64,000 nt of DNA from Mytilus californianus (Eukaryota > Mollusca > Bivalvia > Mytilida > Mytilidae). The first letter of the stretch is position 1, and every line of letters begins with the position of its first letter. Shown here piece after piece: positions 25,301-38,400 of this stretch. The stretch covers positions 85,619,143 through 85,683,142 of the forward strand of contig NW_026262679.1 of the NCBI RefSeq assembly GCF_021869535.1. Direction: 5' to 3'. The translations under genes were made by a program, and so were the position numbers. The notes beneath the pieces were generated by a model. That model did not search any database, had not been told where the DNA came from, and was given only the letters and a program-made list of their open reading frames with translations.

Positions 25301-28300
25301 CCACTGAATGGAATGAAACCAAACATGGCATGAATGTTCCTTATGAGGTGCTGACCAAGTGTTTTTACTTTGTAGCCGATCCATCATCCAAGATGGCCGC
25401 TAGTGGGGGACTTAGTTTAACATAGGACCCTATGGGAAATACATACCAATGTCTTCTTTTAGAGAACCACTGAATGGAATGAAACCAAACATGGCATGAA
25501 TGTTCCTTATGAGATGCTGACCAAGTGTTGTTACTTTGTAGCCGATCCATCATCCAAGATGGCCGCCAGCGGGGAACTTAGTTTAACATAGGACCCTATG
25601 GGAAATACATACAAATGTCTTCTTTTAGAGAACCACTGAATGGAATGAAACCAAACATGGCATGAATGTTCCTTATGAGGTTCTGACCAAATGTTGTTAC
25701 TTTGCAGTCGATCCATCATCCAAGATGGCCGACAGCAAGGGACTTAGTTTAACATAGGACCCTATGGGAAATACGTACAAATGTCTTCTTTTAGAGAACC
25801 ACTAAATGGAATGAAACAAAACATGGCATGAATGTTCCTTATAAGGTGCTGACCAAGTGTTGTTACTTTGCAGCCGATCCATCATCCAAGATGGCCGCCA
25901 GTGGGTGACTTACTTTAACATAGGACCCTACGGGAAATACATAAAAATGTCTTCTTTTAGAGAACCACTGAATGGAATGGAACCAAACATGGCATGAATG
26001 TTCCTTATGAGGTGTTGACCAAGTGTTGTTTCTTTGTAGCCGATCCATCATCCAAGATGGCCGCCAGCGGGGGACTTAGTTTAACATAGGACCCTATGGG
26101 AAATACATACAAATGTCTTCTTTTAGAGAACCACTGAATGGAATGAAACCAAACATGGCATGAATGTTCCTTATGAGGTGCTGACCAAGTGTTGTTACTT
26201 TGCAGTATGTCCATCATCCAAGATGGCTGACAGCGGGGGACTTAGTTTAACATAGGACCCTATGGGAAATACATACAAATGTCTTCTTTTAGAAAACCAC
26301 TGAATGGAATGGAACCAAACATGGCATGAATGTTCCTTATGAGGTGCTGACCAAGTGTTGTTACTTTGCAGCTGATCCATCATCCAAGATGGCCGCTAGG
26401 GGGGGGGGGGGCTTAGTTGAACATAGGACCCTATGGGAAATACATACAAATGTCTTCTTTTAGAGTACCACTGAATGGAATAAAACCAAACATGGCATGA
26501 ATGTTCCTTATGAGGTGCTGACCATGTGTTGCTACTTTGTTGCTGATTTACTGTTCAAGATGGCCACCAGGATATTTTATTAAATAACGGGACCAATATT
26601 AATCCAAATTTTGCCTCAATCATTATTATTCGGGTATCTGTTATGATTTTTATCTATCTTTACATGATTTCTAAAACCAAAGTAGAGTCAGGTGAGCGAC
26701 ACAGGCTCTTGAGAGCCTCTAGTTTTAAAAAATACTCAATAACTCAAAAATAAAATTTTGAATCATCACCAAAAAGTATACAGATCTTAAGAATAATATA
26801 ACTAAGAAGTCTGTAAAGTGTTAAGCAATAATCATGAATTGTTTTTGAGATACGGCGCGACATGTGAAAAAAAAACACACACCTGTTTTAGTTACTAAGT
26901 CCCGTAACTCAAAAAGTTTTAGTCCCATTTTCAACAAAATGTATACAGATCGTTTGACCATCATAAGAAACAACTATGTTAAGTTTCATGAAATTTGGAT
27001 AAGTCGTTCTCAAGTTACGGTGCGACATGTTTATGCCGGACAGACAGACGGACAGACGGATAGGCGACTTTTGTATACCATAATACATCCCGTCAAAATT
27101 TTGACGGACGTATAAAAACCGGTACCACCCCATCTACAGGAACATCCAAGTATCTGATGATATCATATAAAAATACCATATGACATCAATAAAACGAGGT
27201 CACATTTTTTTAACATAGAGCCAATGCTTTAATATGAATTGAAAAGCAGGCTTCCTAAACCTTGCAATGGAAGACTATATAGATGGCTATCCGGAGACGA
27301 CTAGTTTACAGCTTGGTTCTATTAAATTATCGTCCAAAATATGCATCAAGTATATGTTAACATAGGTAATAAATAACAAATCTTTAAATTGAAAATGATT
27401 GCCTTTATGTTCCTACTCATATTATTTTATACTACATGCATTTCACATTATGATATTATTATCATGTATATCTATATGAAAACGTCCGATATTAAATGTC
27501 TCGTTAGATTTGATGATTCGCCTTTTCACATGTAAAGTACCATGATATATAATTTTCTTTGGTCATAATGGTAAAACATATCAAACTCATGGTCTATCAG
27601 ACAACAAGCTTTCAAAATAACTAATAAATTCAAGTGGTAATCTTGCGTCGATGCATTAGTATTTAGTAATCAAAAATATTAATTCATTGCCGTGTGAGGG
27701 AATAAAATATGAACAAGAATGTCTGAAACGGAAATTAGTTTATAAGAAATCAAGGCAAATGAAATATTCTGATTAACAAAACTAGGTTTGGACTTAATGA
27801 TTCCAACATACAAAAACCCGAGAGGAGAAATACAACGGGAAAATACCGTCTACGAACCATTTTAAGGTTACTGTGCAAAAATACATTTGCATAGTAGCGA
27901 GCATAGCCGCATAATACTTCAAACAAATCGATTTTTTTTTGTTCCAAATGTGCTTGACACAATTCCAGCCAGACGATAATGAAATAAACAGGCATTTCAT
28001 AACATAAACTGATGAGTTCGTCAAGAAAAAGGCACGTGTTCGACTTCAAAAAATGTTCAAGGTCTGTATTTGCTTTGTTTTCCGTCTTACTGTGTTGTTT
28101 TGATTTTAATACTCATCAGCTTCCAAACTACGAGCTTCTTGACAGAGGATTAAGTTATAAGCAGATTATGTGTTGTTTCGTTATTAGTTCAGAACGATCT
28201 TTATACTTACCGAGTTTTCAATGTGTATAATTTTTAATCGATTGAAAAGAAAGTCGGTGCCTATAAATAGTGTTTAAGCTTTGAGCAAGTTAAATGAAGA

Positions 28301-31300
28301 AATGTATATTTACATGTGTTTGAACATAAAACTAATCAAATCGATCATAATAAGGTAAATATGAAAGCAAAACAGTGCATAAGTCATTTCTAAAGTTAAA
28401 ATGTTAAATTCGTTTAGGAGTGATAGCAAATAATCACGTGTATGATTAAAAATATAAAACATAAACATTATGCGAACAAGCCTTAAAATGCACATATAAA
28501 TTGATATCTTTCAAAGAGGGACGAAAGATACCAGAGGGACAGTCAAACTCATAGATCGAAAACAAACTGACAACGCCATGGCCAAAAATTAAAAGACAAA
28601 TAGACAAATAATAGTACAGATGACACAACATAGAAAACCAAAGACTAAGCAATACGAACCCCACCAAAAACTTGGGGTGATCTCAGGTGCTCCGGAAGGG
28701 TAAGCAGATCCTGCTCCAGATGTGGCACCCGTCGTGTTGCTCATGTTATTACAAATCCGGTAAATAGTCTAATTCGGTAAGTCACATTCGTGAAAAGGGA
28801 AGGGTATTGTAGTTACGACATAAGGAACATATCCGATATCATCTGTGAAACGGTTATTCCATAACGGTCAACCAACTCGTGATGGCGTCCGTAAAATTTA
28901 CGAAGGGATGATTTCAACTTCACCATTTGAACTCTTGGCTTAATAGCTTCCTTGTGTGCAGCAATCCTCTATCAAGGAAATCATGATAGGAAACACAAGC
29001 CCGGGAATATCGTATCAATTTCGAAGATATATACTCCGTATGCATGCGCTGCTGGAATGGTTGCTACATAGAAATGGAAAGTTCACAATTGGGAAGCTGA
29101 AATCATCTCTTTTGTCGTAAAGTTTTGTTTTCAACCGACCCTCATTGTCAATTTCTAGATGTAAGTCAAGATATGAGGCAGACTTAACTGTATCTGTAGT
29201 ATCTTTTATCTCTAGTTCAAAGATTGCCCATGAAATCGTTTCAGCGTATCTCCATTTGTGTCCTTTTAGTGTATATCACTTAATAGATACATTGTACATG
29301 TATATTGACGATCAACATGGAACAAATATAATAGCTTATGCTTTCGTTTAAATGTTGTTTGTCAATTCACACGTCAAAGATGTCTAAGATATAGTTTTAA
29401 CCAGGTTTGAAAACGCCATGCTCTTTGATTGACTTTAAAGATCTAGAAAGAGCGTTCCTGCCCTTAATCGCATCAAAGAAAGACGTGGAATCTAACCTTT
29501 GATTGTTTAAGACAACAAAGTTAAAATGACTGGATCTTGTATTGTATCTAAAGTGTTATTGACTTTACAAAATTAGTCTTTTAGATATTCTGGGCATTTG
29601 CCGTTATAGATTGTTTTTGTGCGTGTCCCAATCGCAATTGCTTAACTATGTTTTCAATGCTGAGAAATCCGACGCTTGATACTTCTGGTTGGTCACCATT
29701 TGAGTACCTATTTTTTTACTGAATCTTACAGCCGCGTTTTCAGCAATCCGCTTCTTTTACATTCTACTATACACTGGCATACCAAGGGAGTAGCAATAAT
29801 AAAGATGACATTGAATCAGTAAGCGTTTATTTGTTGTTTCGTTTGACATGCAAATCGCTATAGAGTATCTATAATTTACTTTCTTAATGTTTGGTTTAAC
29901 GGTGCTCGTCCTAGATAAATTTCTGTCAATTTCAAGGCCTAAACATTTTAGTTTAGATCGTGACCTTATTTCATGATAATTACTTTCTCCCTACAAATTG
30001 TTACTTGTTTAGGGACAAAAATAACACGTTCTGTTCTGTTTGCATAAATGTAGTGAAAACTTATTGTTAACGAGCAAGTCATTACAAGATTCCAATTCTT
30101 TTTCAGCTTTGTTGATGTAACATCGGGATCTGTATGTTCCATTATAAAGAAACATATTGAAACCACAAAGATAAGACAATCCTCATAAAAAATTAAAAAC
30201 CCTAGACTGAGAAACTTATTGATAAATTTTACTAGTATTTTACTTCCTCGTCGTAAAAGATTGTGCAGCGTTCAAAGGACATTGTAGATTTACTGTCATA
30301 AGGAAACGCTCAGAACCATATAACAGTATTATTTTTGTAACTCTCAACACCCTTTCTTGAACAGTTAGACAGAATTAACAGATGTTTTATTTTATTGTTT
30401 CAGCTGTTCTGTATTAGATTTGTCTAGTAATATACGTCACTTACCATCTCATTTTAAATCAGCCTACACAAAACCTTATTTATAGATTATCAAGACCACA
30501 AAAGTACAAAAACTATTGTATATTTAGGTAACAAATCAGTTATTCGTGTTCGATCGGCTATGTTAAGATAATAAAGTTAACGCTATTTTTGTGTCCTAAC
30601 AAACCTTAACTGTACCTAAATCTTCTTGTCAAGAGTCTTCCAAACGTTTAAGCAAACATTTGTGAATAAGCGAAAGTCAAACATTAAGCAAACACCGAGT
30701 GCATGTTTTATACTTTTCTCTGAAAAATAAATACAATGTAAGGATGTCACAAATTGTTGACTGAAAAATTTTATCTACAGAGTCGTTTGTTCTTTGTGAT
30801 ATTACAGAGTGTATGCAGCATTTAATGTGCTTATGACAAAAAACTACGCTAGTGCATTTCATATACATATACATATGTAGTTTGTAAAACCTTGCATGCT
30901 CTTTTTAGACACGTCAGTATTTATTTCTTTTAGAGGTCCAGTCGCCAGTAGATGAGATACTATTCTGCGAGTATCATGAATGGCATCAACATTTTATTCA
31001 CCAAAATAATATCCTACAATATTAGAAAACCCTTTGGTTAAGAAAGTTTTAACAAAGATACTCCAAACTCGAAAGGGGGAGGTCCATAAAACCTAACAAA
31101 ATCAAAAGTTAGACTATATATCAATCAACGGGACAAATGGAAAACAATTGTCATAGTCCTGACTTGTAAAGAAGCATGATTCTTGTTTATGATTTTCTGC
31201 TTTATTTAAATTCTAGCACATACACAAAATAGATTAAAAATATAATATGAATATACTATCACTGTGGATAAACGTTAATAAGAAAAATAAAGAAAAAGAC

Positions 31301-32385
31301 TCAAACTTACACACTTAGATAAACCATTAGAAGTATATATATATTTGGAAATTATAGCTAGGTCATTTGATAGGATGAACCGACACATGGTAAACACCTA
31401 CAAATTCAGAATGCTATTAAAGTAGAACAAATTAAGAATGAGAAACAAACCGCTGGTGATTTTTCGACATTCATTTTAGTTATTTTCAAAATTTGGGCGA
31501 TAGGACTCTAAGGAAAACTATTGTAACTTCCCTGACTCTGAAAATGCTAAACTATCTTATAACATGGCCATATGGATCATATATAAACTAGGAATGTGCA
31601 TAGTCTAAAGATAAGGTCTGATGTGTTCATCGTGTTTCAATAACAACTTCTAATTATGAAGGCATAACTAAACATAAAATATTTACACGCGTAAGCTAGA
31701 ATAGGTTATTTAGTGCTTCAAAAAAAAGTATTGAGGCACAGTTTGTGAAAATAAGTCATTGAATATGCTTGAGATACTAGTAGGTAACTTATCCACTTGA
31801 AACGCTATAAAAATAAAATAGTACAATTCACAGCTTTGTAAGGAATACTAAATGATAAACACGATCTACTATGGATCTGTTTTAATAAAATTTAATGTGT
31901 ACTTTTGACTTCCATGGTCTTTAATGATCTGATAACTTTGAAACTAGGCCAAAGAAACATCAAAGTTTACAATAAGTCATATCATATGTTGTCATATCGC
32001 ACCTAATATATCTTTTAACGCTATTAATGCGAACATATTAAAACATGTTATATAAAAATAAGAAGATGTGGAATAACTGCCACTGAGAGAACTTTCCACA
32101 AGAGAACAAATGACGAAGAAATTAGCAGCTATAGGCCACCATCAACAATGAGCAAAACCCATAACGCAGCAAATATAAAAGGCCCCGACAGGACAAATGT
32201 AAACAATTCAACCGAGAAAGAAAACTAACGGCCGGATATGATTTAAACAGTCTGAGTAATACATGAAATTCAATTTCTTACTATAAGAACATACATATTA
32301 ATAACCAAGATAATTCTTTAAGCTGGTTTATTTTTTTCTTCTCCGCCCTAAAGCTTTAAAAACAGTTTACAGCTTTTATCGTGAG

Positions 32386-32419
<34 letters not shown>

Positions 32420-35400
32420 GTAAGTTTTGGCTTTTCTGAAGAAACCATATACAACAGCTGTTTAAGTTGGTAAAATATGAGAACCTACAATCTATTTACC
32501 AACACAACCCATGCAAAATAATCACATCAAGAAATATGAAAAGAAATGTCAAAATACGCCATCTTTTCAATACTCGTCTACAACTGTAGCAACTACAGAT
32601 TAATCAACTTACGATGTTCTTTTATATGCGCTTCAAAGAAACAGACTAAAACTAATTTAATCCACATAATGAGACAAATATAATCAACCTATAACATAAT
32701 GTATCAGACGAAATTAGAGACGGAATCAAAGACGTAATATAGTTCTACTTCCAGAATAGAAGAAAAGATGTGCTTAAAAGAGAACCGAAGGATACCGAAG
32801 GGACATTCAAACGCATAAGTCGAAAACAAACTGACAACGCCATGGCAAAAAAAAAACGAAAAACGACCAAATGACAAACAACAGTATACACAACACAATA
32901 TAGAAAACCAACAAAAAATGAGAGTGATCTCAGTCAGGTGCTCCGGAAGGGTAAGATCCTGCTCCACATGTGTCACCCGTCGTGTTGCTCATGTAAGTAG
33001 ATAGGAAAATTTTCCCTGCATTTTATTCTTTCTTGATGACTGGTTTTCAAAGGGAAAGAATGCGGGAAAATCATTTCATGATTTATGGATTCTTCTAGCA
33101 GCAATATCAGAAATCTAATGAAGCTTTTACAACTTATAAAATTAATTATAATCCTATTATAAGTCGAAAGAAAGTTTTCGATGAAAATGATACAATGCTA
33201 GTCGAGAATTTAACATGTCAAGGTAACCCAAATTATTTTCTCACTGAAAAAATCTGTTTGACATGAAGATGATAGCGGACAAATATTTAAGTCCATGGAC
33301 TGGTTGATAATAGACTTGGATTGTAAAGTTTGATTGGTTCAAATCTCGCCAACTTACATGATAAGAGATGGGGAAAATTGGTCCTGACTATTTTCATGCT
33401 TGTGCCATTCATAAAACAACACTAGTCCCAGAAGGTATCATCAGTTCATTAGTCAATACTTTGGTACTGACATGACTTATAACAAACATGTCTTAAATTG
33501 TCCGTTTATAAAAAGAGAAATAACTAAGGTTTCAATGTTGGACTTAATCGATGGATTTGGCTATTATTTTTGTGTCCTTTTTGGTCATAAAGCTCTTCAA
33601 CTGTTTCGGTTCTGTTACATTATAACCTTATAAACATTCGCCTTTGAGAAATTCCCGAAAAAGGTAAATTCAGAAAATCGCTTCAGACGAATGCATCTTA
33701 TAAGGTGTTGTCTTGATTTTTTCCTATGATTTAAAGCATCATATGTGTACTTTTAGGATTTGATAACATAATTTTATATTTCTGAATAAATTCTAATTTT
33801 AATTTACAAGATGAAACAAGTTAACAACTCTGGTTGGATAAGGTGCTAATAAACACTATGCATGGCCCGTTCTAGCTATAATTTCAAATAAGGTTTCAAT
33901 TGCAGTGCACAATGTAGTTAAATAGTTAAAACAGATAGGAAATTGATATCTTTTTTATTATTAATGAAATTACCTTTTTAAAATCGGTTAGTTGAATTTA
34001 GCAGCCGTAAAAAGTTTTTACAACGTATAAAGCTAAAAAAACATTAAGTCATTTCTAGTAACTTTTTTCTATCGTTATGTTTATGAGAATACGATATTCG
34101 TATTCGTATCCACCTGTCTGTTTTACAAGAGTGATAAAAACAAACGCCATACATTAAGCTTAAATAACATCAAATGAAGATAAACCAGGTACATGATGAG
34201 AAGAATTTATTACCTGACAAGATTATATTTCCTTTTTTTGTTTACATTTGTGAGAAACAAAATATATACTGGAAACAATAATTTTCCTTAAAGCATTTTT
34301 TTTTACAGAGCTTAGTCATCAATCAGGTAGTGGCACTTTGACATGATCGTTTCAAATAATGTGCTAGTAAGATATATTGAGAATATACAGAGAAAAAAAA
34401 CTCCTTATTTATTTATTAATGTGAAAACGATTAAACATTGAAAATATTCATTGGAGGATTGTTTCAAAGACAATATGTCAACTTTTTAATAGCCACAAAT
34501 ATTTAATGTTAATTCAATTCTCTAATGAGAGAAAATCTTTAAAGATTAGGCACTGTTTGTATTGCCATTTAACGTTCATTGCGCTAAATTAATAGAATTT
34601 AATTAAATAAAACTTAATTCATTTATTAAATTAATAAATACGTTATGTAACATGGTGCTAAATCGAGTCGTCAGATTTAGTGTTTTTGTTATAGACATGA
34701 GAGTGTTTTTTTGCGTAAAACTACGTGCTTTTAAAAGTTCACTTTTACTCTGATCATTAATCTGGGAAGACTTTGGCAATTTAGGAATTTTAAAATATAC
34801 CTTTCTCATAATATCACGATGTCATATCATGTGGATTTTTATCATGTTGATTGTTCCTTTTGCATATTTCTTAAATATCAAAACTGTAAGATTGATATAT
34901 GAGTTTTCATTATCATACAAGTAACTGTGCACAATTTAATTTCATCTTTTCTACTTGTTTTTAGGAATACACTGATGTTAACAAATAAAGATGCTGATTG
35001 GTATGAAGCCTGATAAAAATTAGATTTTCCATGCAACCACATTTTCGCTAGACAAGGATTACGATCTAGTCCCCTCCTCTCCGAGGAAACTGGATCGTAA
35101 TCCTTGGCTAGCGAAGATGATGCAACCACTTTTTGGTAGAAAATCATTATCTAAAAATATCAACAGTTTGATAAAAAAAAATATTTGTTTTAAATTTTTT
35201 GTCATCAATAATCAAAAGTATCTTTATGTCTTTTTTTTTAAATATTATAAATGGATTGAGTATATTATGCACTTATACGTGTTGTTCATATATTCATGCT
35301 TGGTGATTTCTGTTCTTTTTTTATGTATTATCAGTCCTAAACCGTTAAATATTTGCTACTGGACGTTAAGCAAACAACAAATCAATCAATCATGATTCGT

Positions 35401-38400
35401 TGTATTTCGTATATTTCCCTTTAAAATAATGTAGTAGGCTTTGTTTTTAAAGCAACCTTAAATTTAAATGTCATGTTTTAACGCTGATAGCGTGCGTTCA
35501 GCTATTGTTTTAAGAGAGTTAAAACCTGAGGAATTCTGTATGCTCAAACATTTGCAATACATTAATTCGTGTTATTTAAGAGAGATGGTTATTATTGTAG
35601 CTTGACATGCAAACAATCACTGCACTTGAATTAAAATTTAATGTTCTAATCCAAGTTCCTGAATGCCAAATTAAACAATCAAATTCTTTAATTAAGACTC
35701 AAACGTGTTTGCAGGCTGTTTTGTCTGGTTTCAATCATTGTCTACATTCCGAAATTAACAACAGAAATAAATTGAAAGCAATAAATTCTCGTTTTAATCA
35801 GGTAGGTTAGATCATTAAATGTTGAATTGGAATATTCTACCGTTTTTTAACTTTAATTTCTTGTGATTTGATCACCAAACTTATTTTAATGAAAAAAAAA
35901 TTAGAGAAATATTTTTTCCAACCAGCATCAATTATGCCCTAAGATTGAATGTTTATATTTGCAAATCTATGATATGAGGAGTATTATGGTATATTAGTAG
36001 TTACAGTGTGTTAGTTACCTTATGTGATTTATACGGCGGGGGTCAGTAAATTCCTTTTAGGGCGAGAGCGAGCGAATTTAGTGACCCCGTATATGTACAC
36101 CGTAATAGGTCAATAGCATACTGTGTAACGAATTTATCTTACCGACTATCCGTTTATATGGTGAATTTAGACGTAGTTGTATAAAAACTTATAAATAGTT
36201 TTCTGTTGTTGTTATAGTGATTAATATGAGTCATTAAATCAATAATTGGTGTCTGGTGGACTGTTACAGTGATCAAGTCTTCAATATTAAGAACCTTCTT
36301 GCACTAGTGTACGCAAAAACAAATGCAATCAATAACAATTTAATACCAAAGAACCTTGATATCGCAATTTGAACACAACATTAAACAGATCTTTCAATTA
36401 TTTAGATTGAAAAAATCAGCGTCTCTAAGACATGTTTTCGTCTAAAAGTTTAAAAATTATAATTATGGATGTTAACAATCATTTATGTATGTTTAATTTA
36501 AAAACAAACAAAATTGTGTTTTTAAAGGTACGTAAATCTACTACTAACTGTGCATCTAAAATAAGCCTGGCCCACTGACCGTGTATTTATAATAGAACAC
36601 TCCCATCGACCGTGCATTAAATATACACGGTTTCCACTGTTCGCTTTTAACCAATGATATTCCTAGACGTTAAAAGGAGGTACATGTAAGATAAGCAGGC
36701 AATATCCTCCATCAAAAAAAAGAGAAAGAGGAAAATAACAAAAATACCGAACTCCAAGGAGAATTTAAAACGGAAGGCCCTGACCAAATGGCAAAATCAA
36801 CTGCTCAAACACATCAAACGAATGAAAAACAAATGTCACATTCCTGACATGGTACAGGCATTTCCTTATGTAGAAAATGCAGGCAATTAACAGGTCTCTA
36901 CGCTCGTCCTATTTATTTCGAATTTTAAGTCTCGTCCCATTACTCAAGGAGAAGAGAAATGAAATATGGTATTGTTTTGTTTTTTTTTTAAGTTTGTTAT
37001 TATATTTCATGGAATAAGTGTGAACAAGAATGTACTTTGCGCTACACACATGGAATATTTTTTTTTATGTTTTGAGGAAATAAGTCTCGTAACTCTACAA
37101 CGGCAATTTTTAAATTTATCACAATTAAATTTGCATTTTATCGCACTACACTTTATGTATAAATTCAAGAGAAATTGGGCCACCAAGAAACGGTATCTTA
37201 ATTGTCGATTTATTTAAATAAATAAATAAATTTTCATATTTTTGGATGTCAAATTCAGAATATCTTTAAAAAAATCAATAAGTATTGTCTTCATAGAACC
37301 AAACAAGTAAATTCAGTAAAGAATCCCAGTATGAAATATTTTTTTAACATGAAGCATGGTTTTTTAGTTATGTCGATGCCAACTGATATGAACAGCAAAT
37401 GGCATAGTCATGAAAACCAGTTCAGGATCAAAGTCTTGCGACAGTGAAAAGGCGACCCCTTATCCAACACTCCGGATACAGAGCCATAGGACATCTTTAG
37501 ACATAACATTCCCGCAGATTGTACTCAGGGTTTTGGCGTTCATACAGGTGCGCGGACCGGACCATAGACTAGCAGCCTGGTTGCTGTACAGCCCGGACTG
37601 CACATCTGTTCAGTTGTAATGTCTAAGACGTGACTGATAGATATAAGAAGATGTGATATGAGTGCCAATGAGACAACTCTCCATCCAAGTCACAATTTAT
37701 AAAAGTAAACCATTATAGGTCAAAGTACGGTCTTCAACACGGAGCCTTGGCTCACACCACACAGCAAGCTATGAAGGGCCCCAAAAATTACTGGTGTAAA
37801 ACCATTCAAACGGTAAAACCAACGGTCTAATCTATATAAAAAACGAGAAACGAGAAACACTTATGAACCACATCAACAAACGACAACTGCTGAACATCAG
37901 ATTCATGACTAAGGACAGGTGAAAACAATTGCAGCGGGTTCAATGGTACAAAACCTTCACCTTTATCTGAAACAATAGTGTAACATCACAACATAGAAAG
38001 ACACACTATAAAATATCAATTGAAATGGCTTAACTCAATCAAAAGACATATTAACACAAGTGAACATACACTGAACGAACAAATTTGATCTATGATACAA
38101 TGTAAATACAAAATCAATAAAATAAGGGATGAATAATTAAAGTAACAGTATTATACCGCTGTGAAATGTTAAACAATTTCAGAAAAAACAACAATAACCT
38201 TAAACAAAAATCCGCCATTTACAATAATTGATGAAAGAATGAGACGATGATTTATGAAGAAAAGACAAAACAAAAATGACCAAAAGATTGAATTGAAAGG
38301 CCAAAAACCATCCGTAAGATCATAATACACACAACAAAAAGCGCGTTAAATGATAAAACATCTTCTCTATATTGTAAAGCATTTACAAATGATTCGCTGT

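Noticed and set aside
24858..26383. Series of 62-codon minus-strand open frames, one per 166-bp repeat, looking like a small protein family
   Set aside because: The period is not a multiple of three, so frames shift and overlap from unit to unit, and similarity is equally high outside the frame. They are by-products of the tandem repeat.
26864..27115. 83-codon plus-strand frame
   Set aside because: It lies wholly inside the family G repeat and its microsatellite and palindrome.
32704..32976. Minus-strand frames with the recurring 'GVVSLFSTY' pattern here and near 6966, 28446 and 57999
   Set aside because: All are translations of the same family A tail in different copies, not independent genes.
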